Assembly (NCBI RefSeq): GCF_000701365.1
Contig: NZ_JNIK01000013.1
Location: 124,001 to 188,000, forward strand
Length of the DNA: 64,000 nt
Direction of reading: 5' to 3'
DNA from: Blastococcus sp. URHD0036
GTDB lineage: Bacteria; Actinomycetota; Actinomycetes; Mycobacteriales; Geodermatophilaceae
Shown: piece by piece, positions 41,700 to 51,580 of the stretch
Layout: each line of letters begins with the position of its first letter
Numbering within the stretch: position 1 is the stretch's first letter
Position numbers and translations under genes: made by a program
Notes under the pieces: model-generated
What the model saw: the letters and a program-made list of their open reading frames with translations, nothing else
What the model was told of the DNA's origin: nothing
Database searches by the model: none

Positions 41700-43234
41700 G
41701 CCGCGGTGCCGCCGGGAGGACCGGTCGCCCCGGCGCCCCCCGGCGGCCCCCGATCGGCGTGCTCAGCCGGCGGGCGCTGCTGGGCGGCGCACTCTCCGCG
41801 CTCTCCCTGCCCCTGCTGTGCGCCTGCACCGCCGACCCCGCCCGCTCCGCCGCTTCGTCGTCGCCCCGGCGCCCTTCCCCCGCGCTGGCCGACGACGGCA
41901 CCCCGATCGTCGCTGCCCCGCCGGCGGCGCCCTCCAGGGTCGACGCCGACGGGGTCCGGGTCTTCCGGCTGCGGGCGCAGGCCGGGACCGCGCAGTTCCG
42001 CGCCAGGACCGACACCCCCACCTGCGGCTACGAGGGCGCCTACCTCGGCCCGACGCTGCGGGCGCGGCGCGGGGAGACGGTGCGGGTGGAGGTGGTCAAC
42101 GAGCTGCTGGAGGAGACCACGCTGCACTGGCACGGCATGGAGCTGCCGGGCGCCGCCGACGGCGGCCCGCACGCCCCCGTCGCGCCCGGAGGCACCGTCT
42201 GGCCCAGCTGGACGGTCGCCCAGCCTGCGGCCACGCTCTGGTACCACCCGCACCCGCACGGGGCCACGACCGGTCAGGTGCTGCGCGGCCTGGCCGGCGT
42301 CTTCCTCGTGGACGACGACGACGCGCCACCCGGGCTCCCCTCCGAGTACGGGGTGGACGACGTCCCACTGCTGCTCTCCGACCCCCGGTTCACCACCGAC
42401 GGGCGGATCGACGAGGAGACGCGGACGGCGATCGGGCCGCTGGGCGACGCGGTCCTGGTCAACGGGGTGGCCGGCGGCTGCCTCCCGGTGACCTCCACCC
42501 GGGTGCGCCTCCGGGTGGTCAACGCCTCCCCGGCCCGGGTCTACGCGCTGGCCGCCGCCGACGGCCGGGAGCTCACGCTGGTCGGCACCGACGGCGGTCT
42601 GCTCGCGGCACCGCTGCCGGTGCGGTCGGTGCGGCTCTCCCCCGGCGAGCGCGCCGAGGTGGTGGTCGGGCTGGACCCCGGTGAGCGGATCGGCCTGGTG
42701 TCCCTGCCGCCGGACCTGGGCCTGCTCCCCCAGCTGGCCGAGACCTACGGTGCCGCGGAGCCGCTGCCGCTGCTCGAGCTGCGTGCGGCCGCAGAGCTCG
42801 CCCCGTCGCCGGAGCTCCCGGCCGCGCCGGCCGACGTCCCGGCCCCCGACCCGGCCACCGCGACCGGGGAGCAGACGTTCCAGCTGTCGGCCGGCCGGAT
42901 CAACGGGCAGGTCCACGACCCGGGGCGGATCGACCTGCGTGTCCCGCTGGGCGCCACCGAGGTGTGGACGGTCACCAGCGGGCACGAGCAGCCGCACAGC
43001 TTCCACCCGCACGGCGTCCGCTTCCGGGTGCTGTCGGTCGGCGGGGCACCTCCGCCGCCGGAGCTGGCCGGGTGGAAGGACACCGTCTACGTCCCGCCCC
43101 GCACCCCGCTCCAGCTGCTGGTGCACTTCGCCCAGCCGGCCGACGACCGGACGCCGTTCATGTACCACTGCCACGTCCTGTGGCACGAGGACCAGGGGAT
43201 GATGGGCCAGTACGTCGTCGACCCCGCCGGCTGA
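41696..43234 (+). CDS. Tat-exported multicopper oxidase (lipoprotein)
   Basis: 512 residues, three cupredoxin domains. N-terminus has a twin-arginine signal SRRALLGGALSALSLPL followed by the lipobox LCAC (Cys44), so it is exported folded and lipid-anchored. All four copper-site motifs are present: HWHG (144-147), HPHPHG (184-189), HPHG near the third domain, and HCHVLWHEDQGMM at the C-terminus. Oxidises a substrate (Cu(I), phenolics or an electron carrier) and reduces O2 to water. Translationally coupled to the cupredoxin-like lipoprotein. Confidence 0.93.
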   Translation: MSRGAAGRTGRPGAPRRPPIGVLSRRALLGGALSALSLPLLCACTADPARSAASSSPRRPSPALADDGTPIVAAPPAAPSRVDADGVRVFRLRAQAGTAQFRARTDTPTCGYEGAYLGPTLRARRGETVRVEVVNELLEETTLHWHGMELPGAADGGPHAPVAPGGTVWPSWTVAQPAATLWYHPHPHGATTGQVLRGLAGVFLVDDDDAPPGLPSEYGVDDVPLLLSDPRFTTDGRIDEETRTAIGPLGDAVLVNGVAGGCLPVTSTRVRLRVVNASPARVYALAAADGRELTLVGTDGGLLAAPLPVRSVRLSPGERAEVVVGLDPGERIGLVSLPPDLGLLPQLAETYGAAEPLPLLELRAAAELAPSPELPAAPADVPAPDPATATGEQTFQLSAGRINGQVHDPGRIDLRVPLGATEVWTVTSGHEQPHSFHPHGVRFRVLSVGGAPPPPELAGWKDTVYVPPRTPLQLLVHFAQPADDRTPFMYHCHVLWHEDQGMMGQYVVDPAG

Positions 43235-43241
43235 GCCGCGG

Positions 43242-43724
43242 TCAGGCACTCCACTCCCCCGGCCGGGCCTGGCCGCCGGGGGGCTCGGTGTAGCCGTCGT
43301 CCCACGGGAAGCGGCCCTCGGCGTCGGGCCAGGTCAGCTGGTGGGCGGGCACCGAGAACTCGTCCGGCCGGCGGTACCAGCGGTTCGCGCCGAACACGAC
43401 CTCGCCGGGGTTGGGGCACACCTCCACGACCAGCCGGCCGCCGGTCTCCCGGCTCAGCTCCTCGCCGGGGACGAGGTCGCGGCCGGCGATCACGAGCGCC
43501 GCGGCCCAGTTCAGCATGCCGCGGGCGACGGCGGGCCCGACCCCGCTGACGACGAGCTCGGGGTGCCCGAGGCCGAACAGCCCGATCGTGTAGGCGAAGG
43601 GCGGCTGGCCGGACTCCTCGCCGGGGCCGACCCACTGCACCGCCCAGCGGTGCTCGCGGAGGACGGCGGCGAGGTGGGCGTCCTCCTGGTCGAGGAAGGC
43701 GGTGATCTGCGGGTCGAGGGACAT
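43242..43724 (-). CDS. DUF4262 protein
   Basis: 160 residues. WAVQWVGPGEESGQPPFAYTIGLFGLGHPELVVSG is the DUF4262 core; the family has no established function. ATG 43724. Convergent with the multicopper oxidase (7 bp between stops). 43725-43824 upstream shows nothing but G/C-rich sequence. Confidence 0.85.
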   Translation of the reverse strand: MSLDPQITAFLDQEDAHLAAVLREHRWAVQWVGPGEESGQPPFAYTIGLFGLGHPELVVSGVGPAVARGMLNWAAALVIAGRDLVPGEELSRETGGRLVVEVCPNPGEVVFGANRWYRRPDEFSVPAHQLTWPDAEGRFPWDDGYTEPPGGQARPGEWSA

Positions 43725-43824
43725 GGGCGGAGCCTGTCCGGCGGGACCGACCTCCCGCTGGACGCCGCCGGGCGGACTGTGGACGGCGGCCGGCCTGTGG
43801 ACGGTGCCGCGGACCGTCGTACCC

Positions 43825-44709
43825 CTAGGTCTGCAGCGGGAGCAGCTCGGCGCAGAACTCGTCGACGAAGCGGTCCCACGAGGCGGGCGCCCCGGACGGG
43901 CGGACGACGAACTTGCTCACCCCGGCGTCCACGTGCGCCGAGACCACCCGGCGCAGCTCGTCCCACCCGTGCGGCACGAGCGCCCGGGGGTCGGTACCGG
44001 GGCGGCGCGCGGCCACGGCGGCGAGGGTCCGCTCGTCGGCGCCGTCGAGCGCGACCGGCAGGCTCATCCCGTAGTGGTCGTCGTCGATCGTGCGCCCGGC
44101 CTCGGCGGCGGCGGATCGGATCGTCCCGACGGCGTCCGCGGCCTCCGCCGGGGTGAGGAAGCTGCCCAGCCAGCCGTCGGCCAGCCGGCCCACCCGGCGC
44201 AGCCCGGCCGGGGCCGAGCCGCCCAGCCAGAGGTCCAGCGGACGCTCGAGCCGGAACCCGACGGATGCGTCCTCGACGGTGAAGAACTCCCCGGCGAACG
44301 TCACCCGGGGCTCGCTGAGCAGGCGCCGCACGAGCGTCAGGGACTCGTCGAGCACCGCGCCACGCCGGCCGGCCGGCACCGGGAAGTACGCCCGCTCGGC
44401 CTCGCGCGCCGGCTGCAGCCCGAACACCGGCAGGATCCGGCGTGGCGCCAGCCAGGCCAGCGACGCGAGCTCCTTGGCGACCAGCACCGGATGGCGGCCG
44501 GGCAGCACGCTGACCCCCGTGCCGAGCTTCAGCCGGCGGGTCCGCGACGCCGCGTACGCCAGGCCCACCACCGGGTCGACCAGCGGTGCGGCGACCTGCT
44601 CGGAGAACCACAGCGAGTCGACCCCGGCCTGCTCCAGCCGGTCGACGAGCGCGGTCGTGTCCTCCGCCGTCGCCGTCGGCCCCAGACCGATCCCGATGCG
44701 GACCTTCAC
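43825..44709 (-). CDS. LLM-class F420-dependent oxidoreductase
   Basis: 294 residues. RIGIGLGPTATAEDTTALVDRLEQAGVDSLWFSEQ, GTGVSVLPGRHPVLVAKELASL and DLWLGGSAPAGLRRVGRLADGWLGSF are typical of the F420-dependent LLM subfamily found in mycobacteria. GTG start overlaps the stop of the LigD-polymerase gene (GTGA). Substrate unknown. Confidence 0.88.
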   Translation of the reverse strand: MKVRIGIGLGPTATAEDTTALVDRLEQAGVDSLWFSEQVAAPLVDPVVGLAYAASRTRRLKLGTGVSVLPGRHPVLVAKELASLAWLAPRRILPVFGLQPAREAERAYFPVPAGRRGAVLDESLTLVRRLLSEPRVTFAGEFFTVEDASVGFRLERPLDLWLGGSAPAGLRRVGRLADGWLGSFLTPAEAADAVGTIRSAAAEAGRTIDDDHYGMSLPVALDGADERTLAAVAARRPGTDPRALVPHGWDELRRVVSAHVDAGVSKFVVRPSGAPASWDRFVDEFCAELLPLQT

Positions 44710-45662
44710 GAGCCCTCCTCCGCCGCTCGCTTCGCGCGGGCCCGGCGGCGGCCCTCGTGCATCGCCGCCACCCGGGCCACGGGGATGGTGTGCCCCTCCG
44801 CGACCAGCTCAGCGGGGAGCGCCTGCGGTTCCGGTAGTGCCGCCGCCCAGGGGTCCCCGGCACCGAGCAGCTCGCCCGCCGTCCGCACGGTGACCCGGCG
44901 CGGGTCGGCAGCGGCGAGCTCCGCCCAGTCCACCGGCGCCGACACCGGGAGACCGGGGCGCACGCGGGGGCTGTAGGCCGCGACGATCGTCGCCGTCCCC
45001 GACCGGGTGGAGTCGACGAAGACCAGGCCGTGCCGGTCCTCCTTGATGTAGGCGGTGGTGGCGACCTCCGGGTCCAGCGCCGCCGCCCGCGCGGCCAGCG
45101 CACGGGTGGCCGCGGCCGCGTCCACGGGGTCGGCGTCCCGGATCGGCACGACGACGTGCACGCCCTTGGAGCCGCTGGTCTTCACGGCCCCGGCGAGCCC
45201 CGCTCCGTCCAGTGCCCGCCGGACGAGGTCGGCCGCCGCCACCACGACGGAGAAGTCCGCGCCCTCGGGCGGGTCGAGGTCGAGCACCAGGCCCGTGGGC
45301 TGCGTCGCCCCGGCCGGCAGGAACGGCACGTGGAACTCCACTGCCCGCTGGTTGGCCAGCCAGAGCAGCGTCCGGCGGTCGTCGCAGAGCACCTGGTGGA
45401 TCTCCCGGGAGACCGACGCCGACCACGTCGCGACGGTGCGGACCCACTCCGGCGCGCCCTTGGGCACGTTGCGCTGCATGAACGGTGCCGCGCCGGGACG
45501 TACCCGCATCACCGACAGCGGCCGGCCGGCCAGCAGCGGCACCAGCCGGTCGGCGAACCCGTCGAGGTGGTCGACGAGGTCGCCCTTGGTCACCCCGAGC
45601 CCGTCCCCGAGCTCGGAGTCCAGCGAGGTCAGCCGGACGCCGTCCCTCTCGTCGTCGGCCAT
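44706..45662 (-). CDS. Stand-alone LigD polymerase/primase domain
   Basis: 318 residues. AEP-superfamily polymerase domain of the NHEJ ligase LigD: metal-binding DLDPPEG, KTSGSKGVHVVVPI and DSTRSGTATIVAAYSPR with the nucleotide-binding residues. Such domains fill gaps with ribonucleotides during end joining. Here it is separate: no ligase, nuclease or Ku gene is nearby. Operon: MBL hydrolase, this gene, LLM. Confidence 0.92.
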   Translation of the reverse strand: MADDERDGVRLTSLDSELGDGLGVTKGDLVDHLDGFADRLVPLLAGRPLSVMRVRPGAAPFMQRNVPKGAPEWVRTVATWSASVSREIHQVLCDDRRTLLWLANQRAVEFHVPFLPAGATQPTGLVLDLDPPEGADFSVVVAAADLVRRALDGAGLAGAVKTSGSKGVHVVVPIRDADPVDAAAATRALAARAAALDPEVATTAYIKEDRHGLVFVDSTRSGTATIVAAYSPRVRPGLPVSAPVDWAELAAADPRRVTVRTAGELLGAGDPWAAALPEPQALPAELVAEGHTIPVARVAAMHEGRRRARAKRAAEEGS

Positions 45663-45674
45663 GCCCGCCCTCTC

Positions 45675-46412
45675 CTAGATCTCGTAGCTCGCGCCGGTGC
45701 GGACGAGTTCGGCGGCGGGGAAGACCGCGCGGGCCCCGGCCAGCTGCGCGTCGGGGTCCACCCAGGCGGGGACGTGGGTGACCAGCAGCCGCCCCACGCG
45801 CGCCGTGGCCGCGAGCTCGCCGGCCTGCCGTCCGGTCAGGTGCAGCGCCGGCGGCAGGTCCGGGACGTCGGGGTGCGCGGCCTCGGCCAGGAGCACGTCG
45901 GCGCCCCGGGCGAGGTGTGCCACCCCGTCGCTGGGCCCGGTGTCACCGCTGTAGACCAGCGACGAGCCGTGCGCGGTGAGCCGGACGGCGTGGCACTCGA
46001 CGGGGTGCTCGGTCCGCGCCGTCTGCACGGCGAACGGGCCGAGCTCCGCGGTCACCGGGGTGACCCGGAAGTCGAAGACGTCGGTGAGCGGCTTGCCGCC
46101 CTCCTCGCAGATCACGGCCAGCCGCCGCTCGGCGCCCGCCGGGGCGATCAGCGGGATCCGCCGCCCCGAGCTGCGGCCCGACCAGCGGTGCCAGACCACG
46201 AACGGGGCGACGTCGAGGCAGTGGTCGGCGTGCAGGTGGGTGAGCAGCACCGCGTCGATCGAGTCGGGGTCGGCCACCGCCTGGAGCGGGCCGAACGCAC
46301 CGTTCCCCAGGTCCAGCAGCACCCGGAAGCCGTCGTGCTCGACGAGGTAGCAGGACGCCGCCGACGCCGGGCCCGGCCCGCTGCCCGAGCAGCCGACCAC
46401 CGTGAGCCTCAC
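45675..46412 (-). CDS. Metallo-beta-lactamase-fold hydrolase (Rv1339-like)
   Basis: 245 residues. Metal-binding THLHADHCLD, later GDTGPSD and THVPAWVD are in MBL order; RNase Z/cyclic-nucleotide phosphodiesterase subgroup. Position after cysM matches M. tuberculosis Rv1339, for which cAMP phosphodiesterase activity has been reported. GTG 46412 with GGGAG upstream; a TAGCCT -10 lies about 35 bp upstream. Confidence 0.88.
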   Translation of the reverse strand: MRLTVVGCSGSGPGPASAASCYLVEHDGFRVLLDLGNGAFGPLQAVADPDSIDAVLLTHLHADHCLDVAPFVVWHRWSGRSSGRRIPLIAPAGAERRLAVICEEGGKPLTDVFDFRVTPVTAELGPFAVQTARTEHPVECHAVRLTAHGSSLVYSGDTGPSDGVAHLARGADVLLAEAAHPDVPDLPPALHLTGRQAGELAATARVGRLLVTHVPAWVDPDAQLAGARAVFPAAELVRTGASYEI

Positions 46413-46490
46413 CGGTACTCCCGTCGCATCCCCATGGCGCGGGTCAGGCTAACCGGCGGCGGGACTCCGTGCGGGACGGGCGCCGGACCG

Positions 46491-47885
<1,395 letters not shown>

Positions 47886-48359
47886 CTAGTCGTAGACGAC
47901 GGTGGTCGGCGAGTGGCCGAACAGGTAGGACTCGACGACCTCGACGTCCTCCTCGGTGACCGAGCCATCGACGATCCGGAAGCTGCGGAACTCGACGTCG
48001 TCCCCGGCCAGGCCGGTCTGCCCCTCGTGGTGCCGGGTGGAGACCAGCACGTAGTGGGCGTTGGGCTCCGACGCGTACGAGATGTCCGTGCGCGAGGGGT
48101 ACGCCTCGGTGGCGGTGTGCGAGTGGTAGATCACCACCGGCTCCTCGTCCCGGTCGTCCATCTCCCGGTACAGCCGCAGCAGGTCGCCGGAGTCGAACTC
48201 GTAGAACGTGGGCGACCGCGCGGCGTTGAGCATCGGGATGAACCGCTCGGGCCGGTCGCTGCCCTCGGGACCGGCGACGACGCCACAGGCCTCGTCCGGG
48301 TGGTCCTCCCGGGCGTGGGCCACGATGGCGTCGTAGGTCGCGCGGTCGATGCGCAGCAC
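47886..48359 (-). CDS. mec: Mec: JAMM/MPN zinc peptidase releasing cysteine from CysO
   Basis: 157 residues from GTG 48359. JAMM metal motif HSHTATEAYPSRTD (H-x-H-x7-S-x2-D) and an upstream Glu in EACGVVAG. In mycobacteria Mec hydrolyses CysO-Cys to free cysteine. Here it could also remove the encoded C-terminal Cys of CysO. Lies 124 bp upstream of cysO; that gap shows no clear gene. Confidence 0.93.
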   Translation of the reverse strand: MLRIDRATYDAIVAHAREDHPDEACGVVAGPEGSDRPERFIPMLNAARSPTFYEFDSGDLLRLYREMDDRDEEPVVIYHSHTATEAYPSRTDISYASEPNAHYVLVSTRHHEGQTGLAGDDVEFRSFRIVDGSVTEEDVEVVESYLFGHSPTTVVYD

Positions 48360-48488
48360 GCCCGACAGTCTAGGCGCCCGGCATCCGGGCACTGCCGCCG
48401 TCCTCCGACCGGGGGACGGCGGGGACGTGGGCGACGCCGCATCCGTGGCGCCGGTCACGCCGAGCGCCAGGCGATACCGTTCCGTCCC

Positions 48489-48842
48489 GTGCTCGTCGAA
48501 CTCCTCCTGGCCGCGGTGGTCGCGCTGCTCGCCCTGCCGGCGCTCGTCCTCGGCGTCCGCGGGCTCCTGCGCCGCCGCAACGGGCTGAGCAGCGACCCGA
48601 GCGACCGCACGTCGCTGATCGTCGTCGTGGTGCTGCGCTTCCTGGCCCTCGTGCTGCTCCTCGGAGCGGCCGGCCTGACGCTCCTGTCGACCATCGCCGC
48701 CGCGATCCAGGACGTCGACCTGCACGGCTTCGTCTACGTGTTCTTCGCGCTCACGGTGCTGCTCGCGCTGCTGGTGCTCACGACCTTCGGCCGGCGCGAC
48801 CCGCGACGAGCGCGTCGACCAGCGACCCCTGCACGGCGGTGA
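48489..48842 (+). CDS. Small integral membrane protein, hypothetical
   Basis: 117 residues with three predicted hydrophobic segments ([56 protein letters not shown]) and a basic C-terminus. GTG 48489 follows a TACCGT -10-like hexamer by eight bases, perhaps leaderless. The last 65 bp overlap the convergent DUF2017 gene. It breaks into the otherwise minus-strand clpS-to-cysM block. Confidence 0.65.
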   Translation: MLVELLLAAVVALLALPALVLGVRGLLRRRNGLSSDPSDRTSLIVVVVLRFLALVLLLGAAGLTLLSTIAAAIQDVDLHGFVYVFFALTVLLALLVLTTFGRRDPRRARRPATPARR

Positions 48843-49278
48843 GCCAGTAGTAGACCGCCAGCTGCTGGTCGGCCTCGCTGGCCAGCTCCTCCGGGGGTTC
48901 GGTGTCGGCGCTGATGCCCAGCCGGGTGCCCAGGGCCAGCCGCAGGTCGTTGGTGGTGCGCAGCCACGCGGTGGCCTGGTCGGCGTCCAGGCGCAGCGCC
49001 CCGCCCTCGGCCGGCAGCGTCGCGCGCACCATCGCCAGGTCGTCGGCCTTGCCCGCCACGAGGCTGTCCCGGGTGAGCTCGCGGTAGTCCGCCGCCAGAG
49101 CCGGGTCGCCCCGGTGCCCCTCGGGCAGCAGCCGGGCCACGACCTCGTCGCCCTCGACGTCGTCCTCCTCGCCGGTGAGCAGCTGCTCGAGCTGGTCGAG
49201 AAGCAGGCCGACGATGCCGGCCTCGGCGGGGTCGAGTCGGGCGACGTACTCGTCGCCCTTCCGGCGGAACGGCTTCAT
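48778..49278 (-). CDS. DUF2017 protein (Rv1332-like)
   Basis: 166 residues. [32 protein letters not shown] and [11 protein letters not shown] match DUF2017, conserved directly downstream of clpS in actinobacteria and sometimes called a transcriptional regulator without strong proof. ATG overlaps the clpS stop (ATGA). Overlaps the convergent membrane-protein gene at its 3' end. Confidence 0.87.
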   Translation of the reverse strand: MKPFRRKGDEYVARLDPAEAGIVGLLLDQLEQLLTGEEDDVEGDEVVARLLPEGHRGDPALAADYRELTRDSLVAGKADDLAMVRATLPAEGGALRLDADQATAWLRTTNDLRLALGTRLGISADTEPPEELASEADQQLAVYYWLTAVQGSLVDALVAGRAGRRS

Positions 49279-49571
49279 GAGTCCTTCTGGTAGCTGGCCC
49301 ACAGCCCGTAGGCGTGCAGCCGGCTGGTGTCGTGCTCCATCCGCTCCCGGGGGCCGGAGCTGACGATCGCCTTCCCCTCGTGGTGCACCTGGAGCATGAG
49401 CTCGGTCGCCTTCGCCTCGTCGTAGCCGAAGAGCTCCTGGAAGACGAAGGTCACGTAGGTCATGAGGTTCACCGGGTCGTCCCAGACGACGGTCACCCAG
49501 GGACGGTCGAGGTCGTTCTCCTCCTCGACGACGGTCTCCGGGGACCGTGTCGGCGCGAGCGGTCCGGCCAC
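49275..49571 (-). CDS. clpS: ClpS adaptor of the ClpAP/ClpCP protease
   Basis: 98 residues. [26 protein letters not shown] is the N-degron-binding core and [17 protein letters not shown] follows, as in ClpS. It hands N-end-rule substrates to the Clp unfoldase. GTG 49571 lies seven bases from TAAGCT, so the mRNA is probably leaderless. Divergent from pncB. Confidence 0.93.
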   Translation of the reverse strand: MAGPLAPTRSPETVVEEENDLDRPWVTVVWDDPVNLMTYVTFVFQELFGYDEAKATELMLQVHHEGKAIVSSGPRERMEHDTSRLHAYGLWASYQKDS

Positions 49572-49637
49572 GTCGTAGAGCTTAGGACGACACCTCTCGG
49601 CAGGTCGGGGCGCGCCGTCCTGCCTAGGCTCGGACGC
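49572..49637. promoter_or_regulatory. Back-to-back leaderless promoters clpS/pncB
   Basis: 66-bp gap. TAAGCT (49579-49584, minus strand) is seven bases before the clpS GTG; TAGGCT (49625-49630, plus strand) is seven bases before the pncB ATG. No ribosome site for either gene. Confidence 0.65.
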
Positions 49638-50921
49638 ATGTCGACGGGAACGGCCCTGCTCACCGACCGGTACGAACTCACCATGGTCGCCGCCGCGCTG
49701 GCCGACGGCACCGCCGACCGCGACTGCGTCTTCGAGGTCTTCGCCCGCCGGCTGCCGCACGGCCGCCGCTACGGCGTCGTGGCCGGCACCGGCCGGCTGC
49801 TGGAGGCCCTGCCCGGCTTCCGCTTCGGGGACGACGAGCTCGCCACGCTGCGCGCGCAGGGGGTGACCGACCCCCGCCTGCTGGACTGGCTGGCCGACTT
49901 CCGCTTCAGCGGCGACGTCGACGGCTACGCCGAGGGCGAGTACTTCTTCCCGGGGTCGCCGGTGCTGACCGTGCGGGCCTCCTTCGCCGAGGGCGTCCTC
50001 CTGGAGACCCTGGTGCTGTCGGTGCTCAACCACGACAGCGCGATCGCGTCGGCCGCGGCCCGGATGGTCGGCGCCGCGTGCGACCGGCCGTGCATCGAGA
50101 TGGGCTCGCGGCGCACGCACGAGGCAGCCGCGGTGGCCGCCGCCCGCGCCGCCTCCCTGGTCGGCTTCGCCTCCAGCTCGAACCTCGAGGCGGGACGGCG
50201 CTACGGGGTGCCCACCACCGGGACCAGCGCGCACGCCTTCACGCTGCTGCACGACGACGAGGCCTCGGCCTTCCGCGCGCAGGTCGCCACGCTCGGCACC
50301 GGGACGACGCTGCTGGTGGACACCTACGACGTCGAGCAGGGCATCCGCACCGCCGTCGAGGTCGCCGGCCCGGAGCTCGGCGCGATCCGGCTGGACTCCG
50401 GTGACCTGCCGACGCTGGCCTCCCACGCCCGCGAGCTGCTGGACTCCCTGGGCGCCACCCGCACCCGGATCATCGTGACGAGCGACCTCGACGAGTACGC
50501 GATCGCCGGCCTCATGGCCGCCCCGGTCGACGGCTACGGCGTCGGTACCTCCCTGGTGACCGGCTCCGGCGCCCCCACCGCCGGCATGGTCTACAAGCTG
50601 GTCGAGCGGGACGGCGTCCCCGTCGCCAAGCGGTCCGAGGGCAAGAACTCGGTGGGGGGCCGCAAGCACGCCGTCCGCCGGCACGACGCGTCGGGCACGG
50701 CGACCACCGAGATCGTGTGCGCGCAGCCGATCGAGCCGCAGGACGGCGACCGCGAGCTGGTGGTCGAGCTGGTCCGCGACGGCCGCGTGTGCCGGGAGCT
50801 CTCCCCCGTCGACGCGCTGGCGGAAGCCCGCGAGCACCACCGGCGGGTCCGGGCGACGATGCCCCCCGAGGCGTTCGCCCTCTCCCGCGGCGACTGCGCC
50901 ATCGAGACCGTCCACGCCTGA
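49638..50921 (+). CDS. pncB: Nicotinate phosphoribosyltransferase
   Basis: 427 residues. Makes nicotinate mononucleotide from nicotinate and PRPP in NAD salvage. [13 protein letters not shown] at the N-terminus, [35 protein letters not shown] and LDSGDL are family motifs. Followed 11 bp later by pncA, so both salvage steps are in one operon. Position next to clpS matches Rv1330c-Rv1331. Confidence 0.95.
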   Translation: MSTGTALLTDRYELTMVAAALADGTADRDCVFEVFARRLPHGRRYGVVAGTGRLLEALPGFRFGDDELATLRAQGVTDPRLLDWLADFRFSGDVDGYAEGEYFFPGSPVLTVRASFAEGVLLETLVLSVLNHDSAIASAAARMVGAACDRPCIEMGSRRTHEAAAVAAARAASLVGFASSSNLEAGRRYGVPTTGTSAHAFTLLHDDEASAFRAQVATLGTGTTLLVDTYDVEQGIRTAVEVAGPELGAIRLDSGDLPTLASHARELLDSLGATRTRIIVTSDLDEYAIAGLMAAPVDGYGVGTSLVTGSGAPTAGMVYKLVERDGVPVAKRSEGKNSVGGRKHAVRRHDASGTATTEIVCAQPIEPQDGDRELVVELVRDGRVCRELSPVDALAEAREHHRRVRATMPPEAFALSRGDCAIETVHA

Positions 50922-50932
50922 GAGGAGTCCCC

Positions 50933-51502
50933 ATGACCCGCGCCCTGCTGGTGATCGACGTGCAGAACGACTTCTGCGAGGGCGGCAGCCTCGCCGTGGC
51001 CGGCGGTTCGGACGTCGCCGCCGCGATCGGTGAGCACGCCCGCTCCGGCGGCTACGCTCACGTGGTCGCCACGCGCGACCACCACGTCGACCCGGGCGGC
51101 CACTTCTCGCACTCCCCCGACTTCGTCGACAGCTGGCCGGCGCACTGCGTGGTCGGCACCGGCGGGGTGGAGCTGCACCCGCGGCTGGACCGCGAGCCGA
51201 TCGAGGCGGTCTTCGACAAGGGCGAGTACGCGGCCGCCTACTCCGGCTTCGAGGCGCGGTCCGACGGCGTCCCGCTGGCCGAGTGGCTGCGGTCGCGGGC
51301 GGTGGACTCCGTCGACGTCGTCGGCATCGCCACCGACCACTGCGTCCGCGCCACCGCCCTCGACGCGGTCGCGGAGGGGTTCTCGACCCGCGTCCTGCTG
51401 CCGCTCACCGCGGGCGTCGCCGAGGCGACCGTCGAGGCCGCGCTCGACCAGCTCCGCACCGCCGGCGTCCAGCTCGAGGGCACCGTCCACCGCCCGACGT
51501 GA
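50933..51502 (+). CDS. pncA: Nicotinamidase
   Basis: 189 residues. Hydrolyses nicotinamide to nicotinate, feeding PncB. Catalytic triad visible: Asp in VIDVQNDF, Lys in FDKGEY, Cys in ATDHCVRAT; metal-site [20 protein letters not shown] ribosome site. In M. tuberculosis pncA lies elsewhere; here it is in operon with pncB. Confidence 0.95.
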   Translation: MTRALLVIDVQNDFCEGGSLAVAGGSDVAAAIGEHARSGGYAHVVATRDHHVDPGGHFSHSPDFVDSWPAHCVVGTGGVELHPRLDREPIEAVFDKGEYAAAYSGFEARSDGVPLAEWLRSRAVDSVDVVGIATDHCVRATALDAVAEGFSTRVLLPLTAGVAEATVEAALDQLRTAGVQLEGTVHRPT

Positions 51503-51507
51503 CCGCA

Positions 51508-51575
51508 CTCTTGCGGTGTTCCTCACGCTCCTGCGGCGCTGCAACACCGCAGAACCGCGGGAGACACCGCAAGAG
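51508..51575. terminator. Complex hairpin between pncA and serB
   Basis: CTCTTGCGGTGT (51508-51519) is exactly complementary to 51564-51575; the overlapping TGCGGTGTT (51512-51520) is also complementary to AACACCGCA (51543-51551), so two alternative folds exist. Bidirectional terminator between convergent genes, or a small REP-like repeat. Confidence 0.6.
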
Positions 51576-51580
51576 CCAGA

